Assembly: GCA_958009085.1 (NCBI GenBank)
Contig: OY253678.1
Location: 952,816 to 1,016,815, forward strand
DNA: 64,000 nt
Reading direction: 5' to 3'
From: Protoeuglena noctilucae
Lineage: Eukaryota; Chlorophyta; Pedinophyceae; Marsupiomonadales; Marsupiomonadaceae
Below are positions 26,518-40,063 of this stretch, piece after piece (positions within the stretch are counted from its first letter, which is position 1; each line of letters opens with the position of its first letter). The notes beneath the pieces were generated by a model. That model was not told where the DNA came from, did not search any database, and saw only the letters and a list, made by a program, of their open reading frames with translations. The position numbers and the translations under genes are program-made.

Positions 26518-27592
26518 ATGGCGTCTGCTCGCTCGATAAGCGGTAGCAGTCTTTGTGGTGAGCCCCCCATCGCGGCCTATCGGGCCCTCGGTGAAGCGCG
26601 CGGGCAGAGTTTACTCAAGACTTCAGCCACGGCGCCCTGGCTCCCTCCCCGCCCGCAGGTCGACGGGTGCAGGCTCGCGTATCGAGAAACGCGGTGTCAT
26701 CTCGCGGGCGGCTCGTCGTGCGCAATCTCTTCACGGGCATCGTGCAGGGGACCGCGGTGGTGCGGGCGGTGCAGGACCGGCACGACAAGCTCTCTTGGGC
26801 GGGAGATCAAGCGGTGTCGTTCCGGACGATCCAAGTGGAGGTGTGCGAATAGCGCACTGCTCCCGGGCGCCCCGTTTATGGCCTGGCAGGGTCGGGATGC
26901 CCACCTATGCACTCGCCGCCGTCGCAGTTGCCAGCGGAGCGCAGCCAGGGGGTGCAGATCGGTGCGTCCGTCGCCATCAACGGGACCTGTTTGACGGTCA
27001 ACCGCGCGGACGGCAACGTGCTGACTTTCGACGTGATAGAGGAGACGCTGCGGCGGACGAACCTCGGGTCCCTTCAGCCGGGGTCCTCTTGCAACTTCGA
27101 GCGCAGCGTGCGATACGGCGAAGAGGTCGGGGGCCACACCGTCAGCGGGCACGTGCAGACGTGCGCCACGGTGGCGGGGATCGCCAGGACGGAGTCCAAT
27201 CAGCGATGGCAGCTGCAGCTGCGTGACGCCAAGCTGATCAAGTATGTGCTGCCCAAGGGGTTCGTGGGGGTCAACGGCTGCTCGCTCACCGTCGGGGAGG
27301 TCGGCCCGGACTGGTTCAGCGTCTACCTCATCCCAGAGACGCTGCGAGCCACGACGTTTGGGCGAGGGTTGCAGCGGCGCTGCTGTTCGGGCTCAGCGGG
27401 GTGACACCGGGGAGTCAAGACACCTCAAGTTACTTGCTCATTGCTCCTCGCAGGGTGATGGCAGAGGGGGACGTGGTGAATATTGAGGTGGACGCGCAGA
27501 CGGTGGCCATTGTCGACACGGTGGAGCGTGTCGTGCGGGACTACTTGCCCAAAGCGGCAGGGGCTGGGTCCACGAACGGTGCGCAATCATGA
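26518..27592 (+). CDS. Riboflavin synthase (alpha chain), plastid-targeted
   Basis: Dismutates two 6,7-dimethyl-8-ribityllumazines to riboflavin plus a pyrimidine, the last step of riboflavin synthesis. Exons 26518-26557, 26659-26840, 26928-27361 and 27454-27592 give 264 aa plus stop in consistent phase. The leader MASARSISGSSLCGRRVQAR looks like a plastid transit peptide. The mature start is NLFTGIVQG, the family's M-FTGIV(E/Q)xxG hallmark. The two homologous beta-barrel halves are visible: ASVAINGTCLTV in the first half, GFVGVNGCSLTV in the second, with GGHTVSGHV between them. A C-terminal trimerisation helix follows NIEVD (VDTVERVVRDYL). The third intron starts with a GC donor (TTTGG|GCGAGG) and joins TTFG to VMAEGDVVNIEVD, a continuity expected in the family. 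Confidence 0.93.
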
Positions 27593-31143
<3,551 letters not shown>

Positions 31144-31174
31144 GGCCACAACGGAAGGAGACTAGCAGCCTCCC

Positions 31175-31597
31175 TCACTCGGCCTTCCTCGCCCTCCTGG
31201 CCTTGGCCTTCGGCGCGCCCTCCTGCGACGCAGATGGCGCGTCCGCGCCCGAGTCGCTCGGCGCGCTCAAGGCCTCCCTGCGGAGCCACGGGAGCGCGAA
31301 CTGTGACAGCGTCAGCCGGGGCGCAAGAGGAGACCAGGGAGGCGCAAGTGCAAAGCCGCACCCGAGCCTCTGCCACGTCAGGATGGCAAAAATCGAGACT
31401 CCGACCACGATCGTGACGATGAGCTGCTGCCGCTCGACCGGGAGGGTCCGCGAGAGGCCCAAGGCGATCAGGGTGGCCTGGGTCAGCGAGATGGCCCCGA
31501 AGACCGCCAGGAATAGCACGACGATGGGGCGCAGGGGGCCCGTGACCAACGCCCAGAGGTCGTTCAAGAAGTCAAGCGCCATGGGCTCCTGTTCCAC
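31175..31597 (-). CDS. Small membrane protein with basic tail, unknown
   Basis: Starts MALDFLNDLWALVTGPLRP (ATG 31581, or in frame at 31597). Two membrane segments follow (PIVVLFLAVFGAISLTQATL; LIVTIVVGVSIFAILTW), then a Lys/Arg/Ala-rich C-terminus ending KAKARRARKAE. A possible in-frame intron (GTGCGG...CTCCGCAG, about 31356-31280) would remove part of the middle without changing phase. The start codon at 31581 lies inside the last exon of the 77-aa ORF at 31572-31939, so the two may be one transcription unit or one mis-modelled gene. No family recognised. Confidence 0.45.
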   Translation of the reverse strand: MEQEPMALDFLNDLWALVTGPLRPIVVLFLAVFGAISLTQATLIALGLSRTLPVERQQLIVTIVVGVSIFAILTWQRLGCGFALAPPWSPLAPRLTLSQFALPWLRREALSAPSDSGADAPSASQEGAPKAKARRARKAE

Positions 31598-31939
31598 CGC
31601 CCAATGGGGAGCGGCCGACGGCGTCCCTCAGCTGCGAGAGGTGGCGCTTGAGCTGCAGGGCCTGGATGTCGGCGCGGTTCAGGGCGCTCGTGACCTGATG
31701 CCGCGCGAGGAGTATCTGGGTGATGACCGCCTCGTTCCTACTGCATGGCAGAGCGGTTGGACGGCGGGCCGTCACAGAAAAGACCGACGACCGCCGCGCT
31801 CTATGCCCCGCGCATTACCAGTGCAGCCACGATCCCGGCGCACAAACCGGGGGGACAAACAGGGCACTCCTTGCCTGATGGCCTTGTCAAGTCCTTCCAA
31901 GAGCGCCGGGTGCCTCGCTGTGGTCTCCTCACGTGCCAT
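31572..31939 (-). CDS. Small helical protein, 77 aa, overlapping the next ORF
   Basis: Two exons, 31939-31875 and 31740-31572, joined by a GC donor (ATCAG|GCAAGG) in exact phase. The start is MAREETTARHPALLEGLDKA; the body (NEAVITQILLARHQVTSALN, RADIQALQLKRHLSQLRDAV) is clearly helical and coiled-coil-like. Its stop overlaps the start of the membrane ORF at 31581 by about 10 bp in another frame. Unknown function; it could be the N-terminal part of the same protein if an undetected splice or a sequence error is present. Confidence 0.35.
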
Positions 31940-32507
31940 CAAGGGACCACTCGCGGCCGGGTGGGACGCAGGCGAGCAATGTGTCGTTCACAGATAAGAT
32001 TGGCGAAGAGCGATTGGCGGAAGGTAAACGGGGGCCGCGCACAGGCCACTGGCAAGTGCGACCCGACTCAGCGACCCGGCACTGCGGCCCCTTTGAGCAC
32101 CGCTAGGTCCGATGAGCATGGCCAGACTATCGCGAACGCGCTCTCCGCGTCCCGACGTGTTGGAAGACCTTTCGTCGACCTCGACGCGCTTCCCGGGGCT
32201 CTAGCGAGTATAATTGAGCTCGCTGCGCACCCTGACTTGTTCCTCGAGGGTGTCGAGCACGCGAGGAGCTCCGGGACCTCATCCGCGGGCCAAGGCGGGG
32301 CTCCGCTGCCCTAACGGTACCTTCGTGGCCGGGAGTCAGCGCCAGCGAGGGTGGTTTGGCCCCGATGGCGCTAGCAACATGTGGCTCTTGGAGCCCTGCG
32401 CTGCTCGGGTCGCCCGCGCCCCCGGGAAGGAGGGTCGTGGTGGAGGGACACCGCGGCAAGAGGCGACCGTTTGACAGGCTCACTTTCCGCGAGCGACACG
32501 GCCTCAA

Positions 32508-33673
32508 GTGAGCGCGCGGAGCTCCCATGCGACGTCGATATTGACAAGGTCGCGTTGCGTGCCCGCGAGATCGCGCAGGCGACCGCAGGCGCGCCACGAC
32601 GCCCTGCCTGCCAGCAAATACCGCGGCACGCTGACCCCGACTCCCCCGGCTTCCAGCGGCCGCAGGGGCCAGGCCAACCTGCCGACACCCATCGACCAGC
32701 CGTTCAACAAGCTCCCTCCAGAAGGGTCCTTGCTCAGGCGCGCAGCTGGCGCGGGGGCCATGCGCTGCGCGAGCTGCGCCCTAACTCGCACCGTGCGCGA
32801 ACATCCGCACGCCTCCGCGACCCCCGCAGCCCCGACCAAGAGTTTTGCGATCCGTATCACCACAACTGCCAGGAACTCATGTACGTTTGGGAGGCCAAGT
32901 GCTCCCACTGCAGCGGGACAGGCCAGGCCGTGTCCAGTGAGCAAATGACCGCCGCGACCGCCGCTGCGCGTCTTGTCCTCGCTTTGTCGCACGCGCGACA
33001 TCCTGTGACCCGCCGGCGCCGTCCCTCGCAGGCTACGGCAGCCGCTCGCGGGCGATGTTCACGTGCCTGGTCTGCCACGGCCTGGGCTACGTGCGCAAGA
33101 CCAGCGCCCGAGAGCCCGAGCACGTCCAGGCGAGTCGCGCAGTGCATCGCCGACACGACGCTGGGCTCCTCTCGCCGTCGCTTGAGTGTTCCCGATCCTT
33201 GTGGACCTTTCGTAAGACCCCTCCGTGTACGTACTTTGCAGGAGGCCTTAGGCCGGACCATCAGCCGCCCGGTGCCGACGATCGACGGGAACAGGGCGGC
33301 GCAGCTGCGGGAGCAGGCCGAGCGCGGGCGGAGGCTGGTCAGGACCCTGGAGGAGCGGGCAGAGCAGCAGGCGCGCATTGCGGCCGAGGCCAAGCGGGCT
33401 GGGGCGCGGGGGGATGGGGGTGCGGCGGAGGCGCCGCGTGGCGGCGGCGACGGTCCCGGCGACGGGGCCCAGTCTGCGGGGCCGAGCGGTGGCGGTGGCT
33501 CCTACGGGGCGAACGGGGCGAGGCGTGCGGGTGGGGCCGACACGACCGTAAAGGGTGGGACCACGACACACCCTGGCGGGGCCGCGGGCACCCAGCGCCC
33601 GAGCGCACCTCGCGGCGGAGGGCGCATGCGAGACGGCCTGCCCGACATGCAGCCCGCGGCGCCCAGCACGTGA
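32508..33673 (+). CDS. DnaJ-type Cys-rich zinc-finger protein, probably plastid
   Basis: Exon ~32840-32936 encodes FCDPYHHNCQELMYVWEAKC plus SHCSGTGQAVS. Exon ~33034-33129 encodes SYGSRSRAMFTCLVCHGLGY and VRKTSAREPEHVQ. Exon 33242-33673 encodes EALGRTISRPVPTIDGN, a coiled coil (AAQLREQAERGRRLVRTLEE, RAEQQARIAAEAKRAGAR) and a Gly-rich tail. CxxCxGTG...CxxCxGLG is half of a DnaJ zinc-binding domain, as in small plastid chaperone-like proteins (BSD2 type). The donor after HVQ is GC (CAG|GCGAGT). A Ser/Arg/Pro-rich leader frame from 32508 (MSARSSHATSILTRSR) is the likely N-terminus, but its splice to the zinc-finger exon is not resolved. Confidence 0.55.
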
Positions 33674-34200
33674 CAGCATGTGACGGGCAATGGCAACGGG
33701 CGGCCGGAGCCACGTGTACCTTTGTACGTTTCAGCAGCACGGAGAGGCCCTTGTCAGCCTCGTGTCTGCCGCCTCCGGCCGCCTTGATCGCTTTTTGTGG
33801 AATCCTAACCCCTTTCCCAGCTATGCGCACGGACTGCCGTCGCATGCGCATGCGACGCCCCCCTTGGCGCCGGTCCCAGCACCGGCCTCCCCTGTTGGCC
33901 CTTTGCACGCAACACATTCAAACGGTAACCGGACAAGCTGTTCTGATGGTGGGTGGGTGGACCTATGCAAAGGGACCTACGTGACAGTGAGGGGCAGCTA
34001 GTGCGGCTCGCGAGCGCCGCCCTACCCTCTCAGCACGTCCCTGCCTGGACCTAGCTCCGGCCCCATGCCAAAGGCATGCGACTGTCTGACGTGTCACCCT
34101 TTCCTCCCCGGGCCCATGCCAAAAGCATGCGACTAACACGTCACTCGTGACGCCACGCCCCATACCCAAGGCATGCGACTATATACAACGCATCAACGCA
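33674..34200. repeat. Intergenic region with three GGCATGCGACT repeats
   Basis: Convergent 3' flanks. Between about 34060 and 34180, three imperfect copies of CCATGCCAAAGGCATGCGACT occur with TGACGTGTCAC or ACACGTCAC nearby, 45-60 bp apart. The inner GCATGC and ACGTGT/ACACGT cores are palindromic. No gene recognised. Confidence 0.6.
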
Positions 34201-37200
34201 TCACACGTTGCGGCCCGGCCCCATTCCGAACTCAAAGGAGTTCCGGGTCTCCACGCTCTTTCCAGACAGCATCGAATCGCTCAGTGCCGACCCCCGCCAC
34301 ACCTCCCCGTCCCCCTCGCGCCTCCCGCCCCCGTCCTCCGTATGCACGCGCCCCAGCCCCGCCCCCACACCGCCCTGGCTGTGGCTGTGGCTGTGGCTGT
34401 GGCCCCCGCTCCCGTGCAGCCCCTGTGACTCCGCGTCGCTGTTGCTCGCCGCGCCGCGCCCCAGCAGCCGCCTACCGCTGAGCGAATGGAGCATGATGGA
34501 CCCGAACGCGCTCGCACCCTCAGGGACCGACACTGCCGCCTGGCCACGGGGCCGCGAGGGCCGCCGGCCACGGCTCGCGCCCGTCGACCCGGTCATCGTC
34601 TCGCTCCCGCTCGCGCTCCCACTCCCGCTCCCGCTCCCCGCCACCCCCTTGCCGCCCGCACCGCCCGCCGCACCCTCCGCCTCCTCCCTTGGCCCCACCC
34701 CCTCTTCTCCCTGGCTATGCGCGCTGCCCCTCTCCCGCGCCGCACCACCCACCCCCTCCTCGCGCCCCTCAGGAACTGGCGCCATAAATGACCCTCGCCC
34801 CACCCCCACGCCCACCCCCACGCCCATACCCCCACCCGCCCCGTGAGCTCCTGCATAGTCCTCCTCGCCCTCAGCACCCCCCGCCAGTGCAGTAGGCGCC
34901 GTGGACGCGTCGTCGTCCATGCCATCGCCGGGGAGTGACGGGGGGGTGTTAGTAGGGAAGGGCGGGATGGGGTGAGCCTCAGATTGGCCGCGGGGGGTGT
35001 CGGTGCTACTGTGGGGGGAGGACAGCATGTCACCCTGCGGGAAGGGGAGAGGGTAGCAGAGGTGGGTGATAGATGGGTGGGGTGGTGCTGGTGAGGGACT
35101 CGGTGGCATGCGAGAGTTGGTAAGTAAGCTACGATTGCACATGCTCATATCAAATTCATGCTTAGATTCATCAACCCCACGCAGTCACACATCCCCATGT
35201 TCATACCAACCCCCTGCTATGCTCATATCAACACCCACACCACAGCCCACCCCACACCGCCCATGCATGCACCCATCTTCATGCATGCACCCGTCCCCAT
35301 ACTCCTACTCCTCACCTCGCGCGAGGCCTTGCGGCTGACTTGCTGCGACCCAGACCGAGACGCAGCGGGCGCGCTGTCCTGCCTCTCAAACACCCCCTTG
35401 CCGCTGTTGGCGCGCTCCCGTCCCGCGGGCGACAGCGACGGCGCGCTCTCCTGCTTCATGGGGAGCACGCGCTTGCCGAACGCCGCGGAAGCTCCGGACG
35501 TCGACGTCGTGCCCGAGGTGTCGATCCGGGGCCCGCCGTCGCGGAAGTTGAAACTGGGGTCCTGGCGGTACAGAGCGTAGGGACCGCCGGGGGAGGTGGC
35601 CGCCAGCCCCACGCGGGGGGGTGCTGGGTTGAAGGGCCCCGCGATGCCAGCCTCAGACGCACGCGCTGAGTGCATCTGGGGCCGCAGCTCGTGGCTGGAG
35701 GGCTCGACGGACAGCGGGGCGTAGCGCGGTCGGCGCAAGGTGTTGAGGGTGCGGTAGCTGCGTGAGGATCGATTCCAGTAGCGCTCGTCTCCCGATGTGA
35801 CGGATGCCCGGGACTCGTAGCGGGATACCATGTTGCTGGGGGGCTGGGAGGCGCCGTACTCGGTGCCTGGGGGGGGGTGGGTGGGGGGCTTGAGGGTGAG
35901 GTGAGGGTGAGGGGGAGGGGGAGGGTGGGGTGAGTGTGAAGGTGAGGGTGCGGGTGGGGGTGAGTGAATGGTCGGGAGTGCTGGGGACGAGTCGACATCT
36001 GAGCCATGCGTCAACTAGTACTAATAAGAGCCATCGAGGTACTGTACTGTACCATCAAACCATGTTGCGTCCCCCAACCCCCACTCCCGCACCTGACAGC
36101 CCCGGTGGCACAAACGATGCCTGCCCCTGGAACCCCCGGTGCCCATCGGACGCGTCGTGCCACTTCTGAACACTCTGGAAGGAGTTGAAGCGACTGACCA
36201 TGTCTCTCGCCACGATCATGTGGGTGCCGGGGCCGCGGTCGGGCGCGGGGGGGCCGGGGGGCATTTGGCGGAAAGAGCGGGGGTCTAGTGAGCGCTGGCC
36301 TGCGGGGGAGGGGCGCGGGAGGGGATGACACGCACGCGTCTGCGCACGTGTGGGCCATTGCAGCAGTCCCTTTTGATGCTGAAGAAGGTTGAAAGTCTCC
36401 TCGCCACCCCGCCCCACCCTCGCCTGCACCGCCCACCACCTACCACCCCACCTACCACCCCACCCAACCCACTCGCCTGCCCCCGGCGCGTCCGCATCCG
36501 ACGCCGTATCGTAGATCCCCTTTCCCCCCGAGTCGGTTTTCGTCAACGCACGGTGCTGCGGCGGAGACCCAGGCACCCCACCCCCACCGGGCGGACTCAT
36601 CCCCATCCCCTGCATCCCAGGCACCCCAGGTAACCCCTGCATACCGGGCATGCCCGGCATCATCCCCCAGGGCCCCCACGGCGGCATCATGCTCCAGGGC
36701 ATGCCCGGGAAGGGCATACCTCCCGGGAAGGGCATACCCACCCCCCCCGGGAAGCCCGGCATGCCCATGCCGGCCATCGGGGGCGCCCCGAACGCCCCCT
36801 CGCTGCCCCCGGGCATCTGCGAGAGGCGCTGCGAGGGCCGACGCGATGCGGTGCTGCTCGCCATCGTGTTCGATGCAGACGGTATCGTGGGCAGCACCGG
36901 CGTGCGGGTGCCCTCCAATCCCGACTCGGCCTGTCGAGGCGTGCTCACGCCGCTGCCGCCCATCCCCGGCGCCCCCGTGAAGCCCATTAGTGCCGCTTGC
37001 ACCGCCATCGCCTGCTGCATCATCAGGCTCATCGCGTGGGGGGTGCCAGCGCCTGGCGGGCCGTAACCCCCCGGCCCCGTCGGCGGCGGCGGCGACCCCG
37101 CTCCGTTGCCGTAGATGCCAGCGTGGGAGTCCTGGGATGCGGCGATCGACGGCGCCGCGGGGCGCGACGTCGCACGACGCATGCTCTCTGCCGCCGCACC

Positions 37201-39391
37201 CAGCGCACGACCCCGCATGCCCATCGAGCTGTCCCCTTCTGTATCCTCCCTCCCAACCTCCACATCCTCCACAGCCACCTCCACCATCCCATCCCCACCC
37301 TGCACGTTGCCACGGCCGCTCCCGCCGTCGTCGCCCCGGCTACCCCTCCCCCGCTCCCGCTCCCGCTCCCTCGCCCGCCCGCGCTCCCTCGCACGCCCCC
37401 GCTCCCGCCGCCGCTGCTGCGCCTTCTCCCTGCTGCTCTTGTCGTCGTCCTCTCCCAACGACCGCTGTCGCGACTGCTCCGATCCACGGGACGAGTTGTT
37501 CTCTTTCACTAGGTACTTGTCGCGGGGGAGGGCGTCGCGGCGGCGGGTGTGGCCGTTGGCGGGGGTGGCGGGTGATGCGGCGCCGCCGTTGGATGCTTGG
37601 CTGCGGGAGGGCGCCTGGTGGGGGGGGTCGGACCTGTGGGGGGTGAGGGGTGGTGATGGTGAGGGCTGGTGGGGGATGGCGCAGGTAAGTGTGTGCGTGT
37701 TGGTATGCACCTGAGCTGCAGAGCCCTTTACCTGAATGGCTTGGGGAGTAGCCTCATGGGCGATGCTCCCTGGCAGTGCATAGCTATACACGATAGGCAC
37801 ATACGTGTTGACATCTATCTCACCTGAATGGCTTGGGAAGTAGCCTCGTGGGCGACGCTCCCTGGCAGTCAGCGCGTAGGAGTGCGGTGAGCCACGGTCG
37901 GTGGGTGGCAGAGAGGAAGGCGTGGGCGGAGAGGAGAGAGCACCCTAAGAGGGCGAAGATGCCGAGGAGAGCGGGGGCCGCAGGGTCCCAGGGGCTGCCC
38001 ACCTGGGGAGGGAAGGGAGGGAGGGGTGGTGAGACGTGAGGGTGCGAGGTGAGAGGTGACAGGTGAGGGTAGGGTGGGAGGAGGTGGTGGGTGTGAGGGG
38101 TGCAGGGATGGTGAGGAGTGAGCGGGTGGGGTGAGGAGTGCAGGGCGAGGTGAGAGAGCAAGAGAGATGGGGCACGGGCCAGTGCGGGTGCGAGACTGCC
38201 CGTAGGGGTGGGACCGCATCGGCAGCCACGTGATATGATGAATCGTCACTGCGCTGCCCTCGCCGCGCCTGAGATCGGCCCCGCGGCGCTCACCAGGTCA
38301 GAGTGGTCGAGGTGACAGGCGGCGTGGGCGTGGAGAGACGAGGCAGAGGCTGCGAGGAGGGCCAGGCAGATGGCCCAGGCGGGTAGACCGATACATAGAC
38401 ATGCGGCAGATGACATGGCGCGGCGAGAGTACGATGCTTGGAGCCACGTCGCGCCATCGAAAGATCCAGGTGCGGTCACGAGGGCCAGCACGACGGCCGA
38501 GACGCCGAAGAGCGCCGCGGCCGCTCCCTCGAGCGCCGATGCAGATCTCCCGCGGAGTAGTCGCGAGGCACTGCCCTGCGGGGGGTCAGGCGAGCGGCGG
38601 GGCTGCAGCAGCCGACCGATGGGGACGGTTAGGTCGCGCGGCGGGCGGTTTGGCGCGGAAGGGGGGCGCGGCGTTTACGGCTGCACAACAGCTGTATAAG
38701 CTGCATATTGGACGGCTCTGCGACCCACCGAAGAGGAGGCGCATAGGGAAACGAGCATACCCCCCGTGCTCCTGTCCACCAGCCCTGCCGCCGCGCATGC
38801 GAGGACGAACGCCACCCATGCGATCGCGTTGGAGAACAGCAGAAGGATCTTGTGCAGCTGCGAGGGTGCAGATTCGCGAATGGGCCACGGCGCGCGCGCC
38901 CCGTCCAGCCTAGATGCGAGGGCATCCGAGGCGCTCGCGCCACGCGCACCAAACGACACGCGAGGCGTTTGAGCGTGAATGTGACATGTATGTATCCGGC
39001 AGACAAGCCACTGCGCGCCGGGAGGATGCCGGCGCAGGACACAAGGCTGCTGCTCCGGAGATATGCTGGGCTCACCAGCGGCAGGCCGTGGAAGAGCGCG
39101 AGTTCCGTCGGCACCGTCTCGCCTGGAAACCCCGCAAGCTCCGTCGCGTTGTCCTGGACCCAGATGATTAGGCGCAGCGGCATCTGGTGGGCGCGCAGGA
39201 GGACATGGCCGTCCCTGACGATCTGCGGGAGCACAACGCGAGTAGGGGTCCACCGTGACCAACACGTTTCGCCACAAAGGCATCATCGCGGGCGGCGGCC
39301 AGGGCCTAAACTGCGGAAGGCGGTTCATCGTCCCGCACCTCGCCGCCACTCCCGGCTGACAGTCGCCTTGGCCCCGCAAAGGCCCGGATAG
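34201..39391 (-). CDS. Putative four-TM protein with very long low-complexity cytosolic tail
   Basis: Exons right to left. 39.4-39.1 kb is tentative (possible start MSNYPGLCGAKATVSREW). Hydrophobic exons follow: ~38.85-38.77 (ILLLFSNAIAWVAFVLACAA), ~38.52-38.29 (SAVVLALVTAPG; SSAACLCIGLPAWAICLALL) and 38002-37824 (PALLGIFALLGCSLLSAHAF). Large disordered exons follow: 37640 to ~36.5 kb, with RE/RG repeats and a Pro/Gly/Met-rich stretch (MPGFPGGVGMPFPGGMPFPG). Then ~36.29-36.10 (IVARDMVSRFNSFQSVQKWH), ~35.87-35.32 (ERYWNRSSRSYRTLNTLRRP) and ~35.03-34.20 (Ser/Gly-rich, HSHSHSHS, ending FEFGMGPGRNV). The four hydrophobic segments near the N-terminus with a ~1000-residue tail suggest a tetraspan-like membrane protein, but no family is recognised. 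The start and the first two exons are uncertain. Confidence 0.45.
37732..37870 (-). repeat. Duplicated exon tail + donor (92-bp spacing)
   Basis: The real exon end (minus strand) is GGCTACTTCCCAAGCCATTCAG|GTGAGA at 37824. A copy ending at 37732, before GTAAAG, repeats about 40 nt (CTGCCAGGGAGC, TCGCCCA, GAGGCTACT, CCCAAGCCATTCAG) with a few differences. It lies in the following intron and also has a good donor. Confidence 0.85.
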
Positions 39392-40063
39392 TTTGACATC
39401 TCAGGCAGAGCCCATCGTGCGCCTGGTCTCCGGGTGGTAGGCGGCTCCGTCGGGCTTCGTAAAGCGCACCAACGCCGCGTCTGGCGCCGGAATGCCAGCA
39501 GCTTCCCTGCGCCCTTAACCGCGCCTCCCCAGCATCTCCTCCTCTCTCCGCTCCGTCGGCTCAGCAAACCGACCAGAGACACGCCGAACTTCGGAGCTTC
39601 ACTGGCCCTTCTCCCCTCGCGTGCCTCGCATGGACCGCGCATGGGGGTGATGGCTGCCGATTATTCACCGCGGTGATCCAAGGTGGATCGTCGGCTGGGC
39701 CGCCCGCCGTTTGAGGCCAGCGGACCCGCCTGAGGGCAGCGGGGAGGAGCGCCGAAGCGTCTTAGCTCGCAGCCGTTGAGGAAGTCGTGGGAGGAGATCG
39801 CATCCCATAAGGCGAGTCTTTACAGCTTTGGCATCCCTCCCATCCCTCGAAGTCGCCCTGGGAGGATTGGGGAGGATGGAGGGGGGAGAGGGGGGGTGGT
39901 TGCTGCCGGAAAGCGTCATCTGAGACCAGCATTGGATTCTGTGAATACATCCGCGCATGGGGCGATCTCGAGTCCGCTTACGTCGTCTCCGCAGGGCCAT
40001 CTCGTGCGCCAGTCCCTCGCCGAGACTGCCCCTCGCCGTTCCGCGCGATTGCAAAGCGGCGCC
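39392..40063. other. Divergent intergenic region
   Basis: Between the four-TM gene and SMG1. Contains TCTGGCGCCGGA at 39480-39491, one base pair away from the palindromes at 12022 and 52540. No gene recognised. Confidence 0.35.

Noticed and set aside
32381-33673. 430-aa single-frame version of the zinc-finger gene
   Set aside because: The second CxxC motif (CLVCHGLGY) is in another frame and is reached only by splicing at ~32936/33034 and ~33130/33242.
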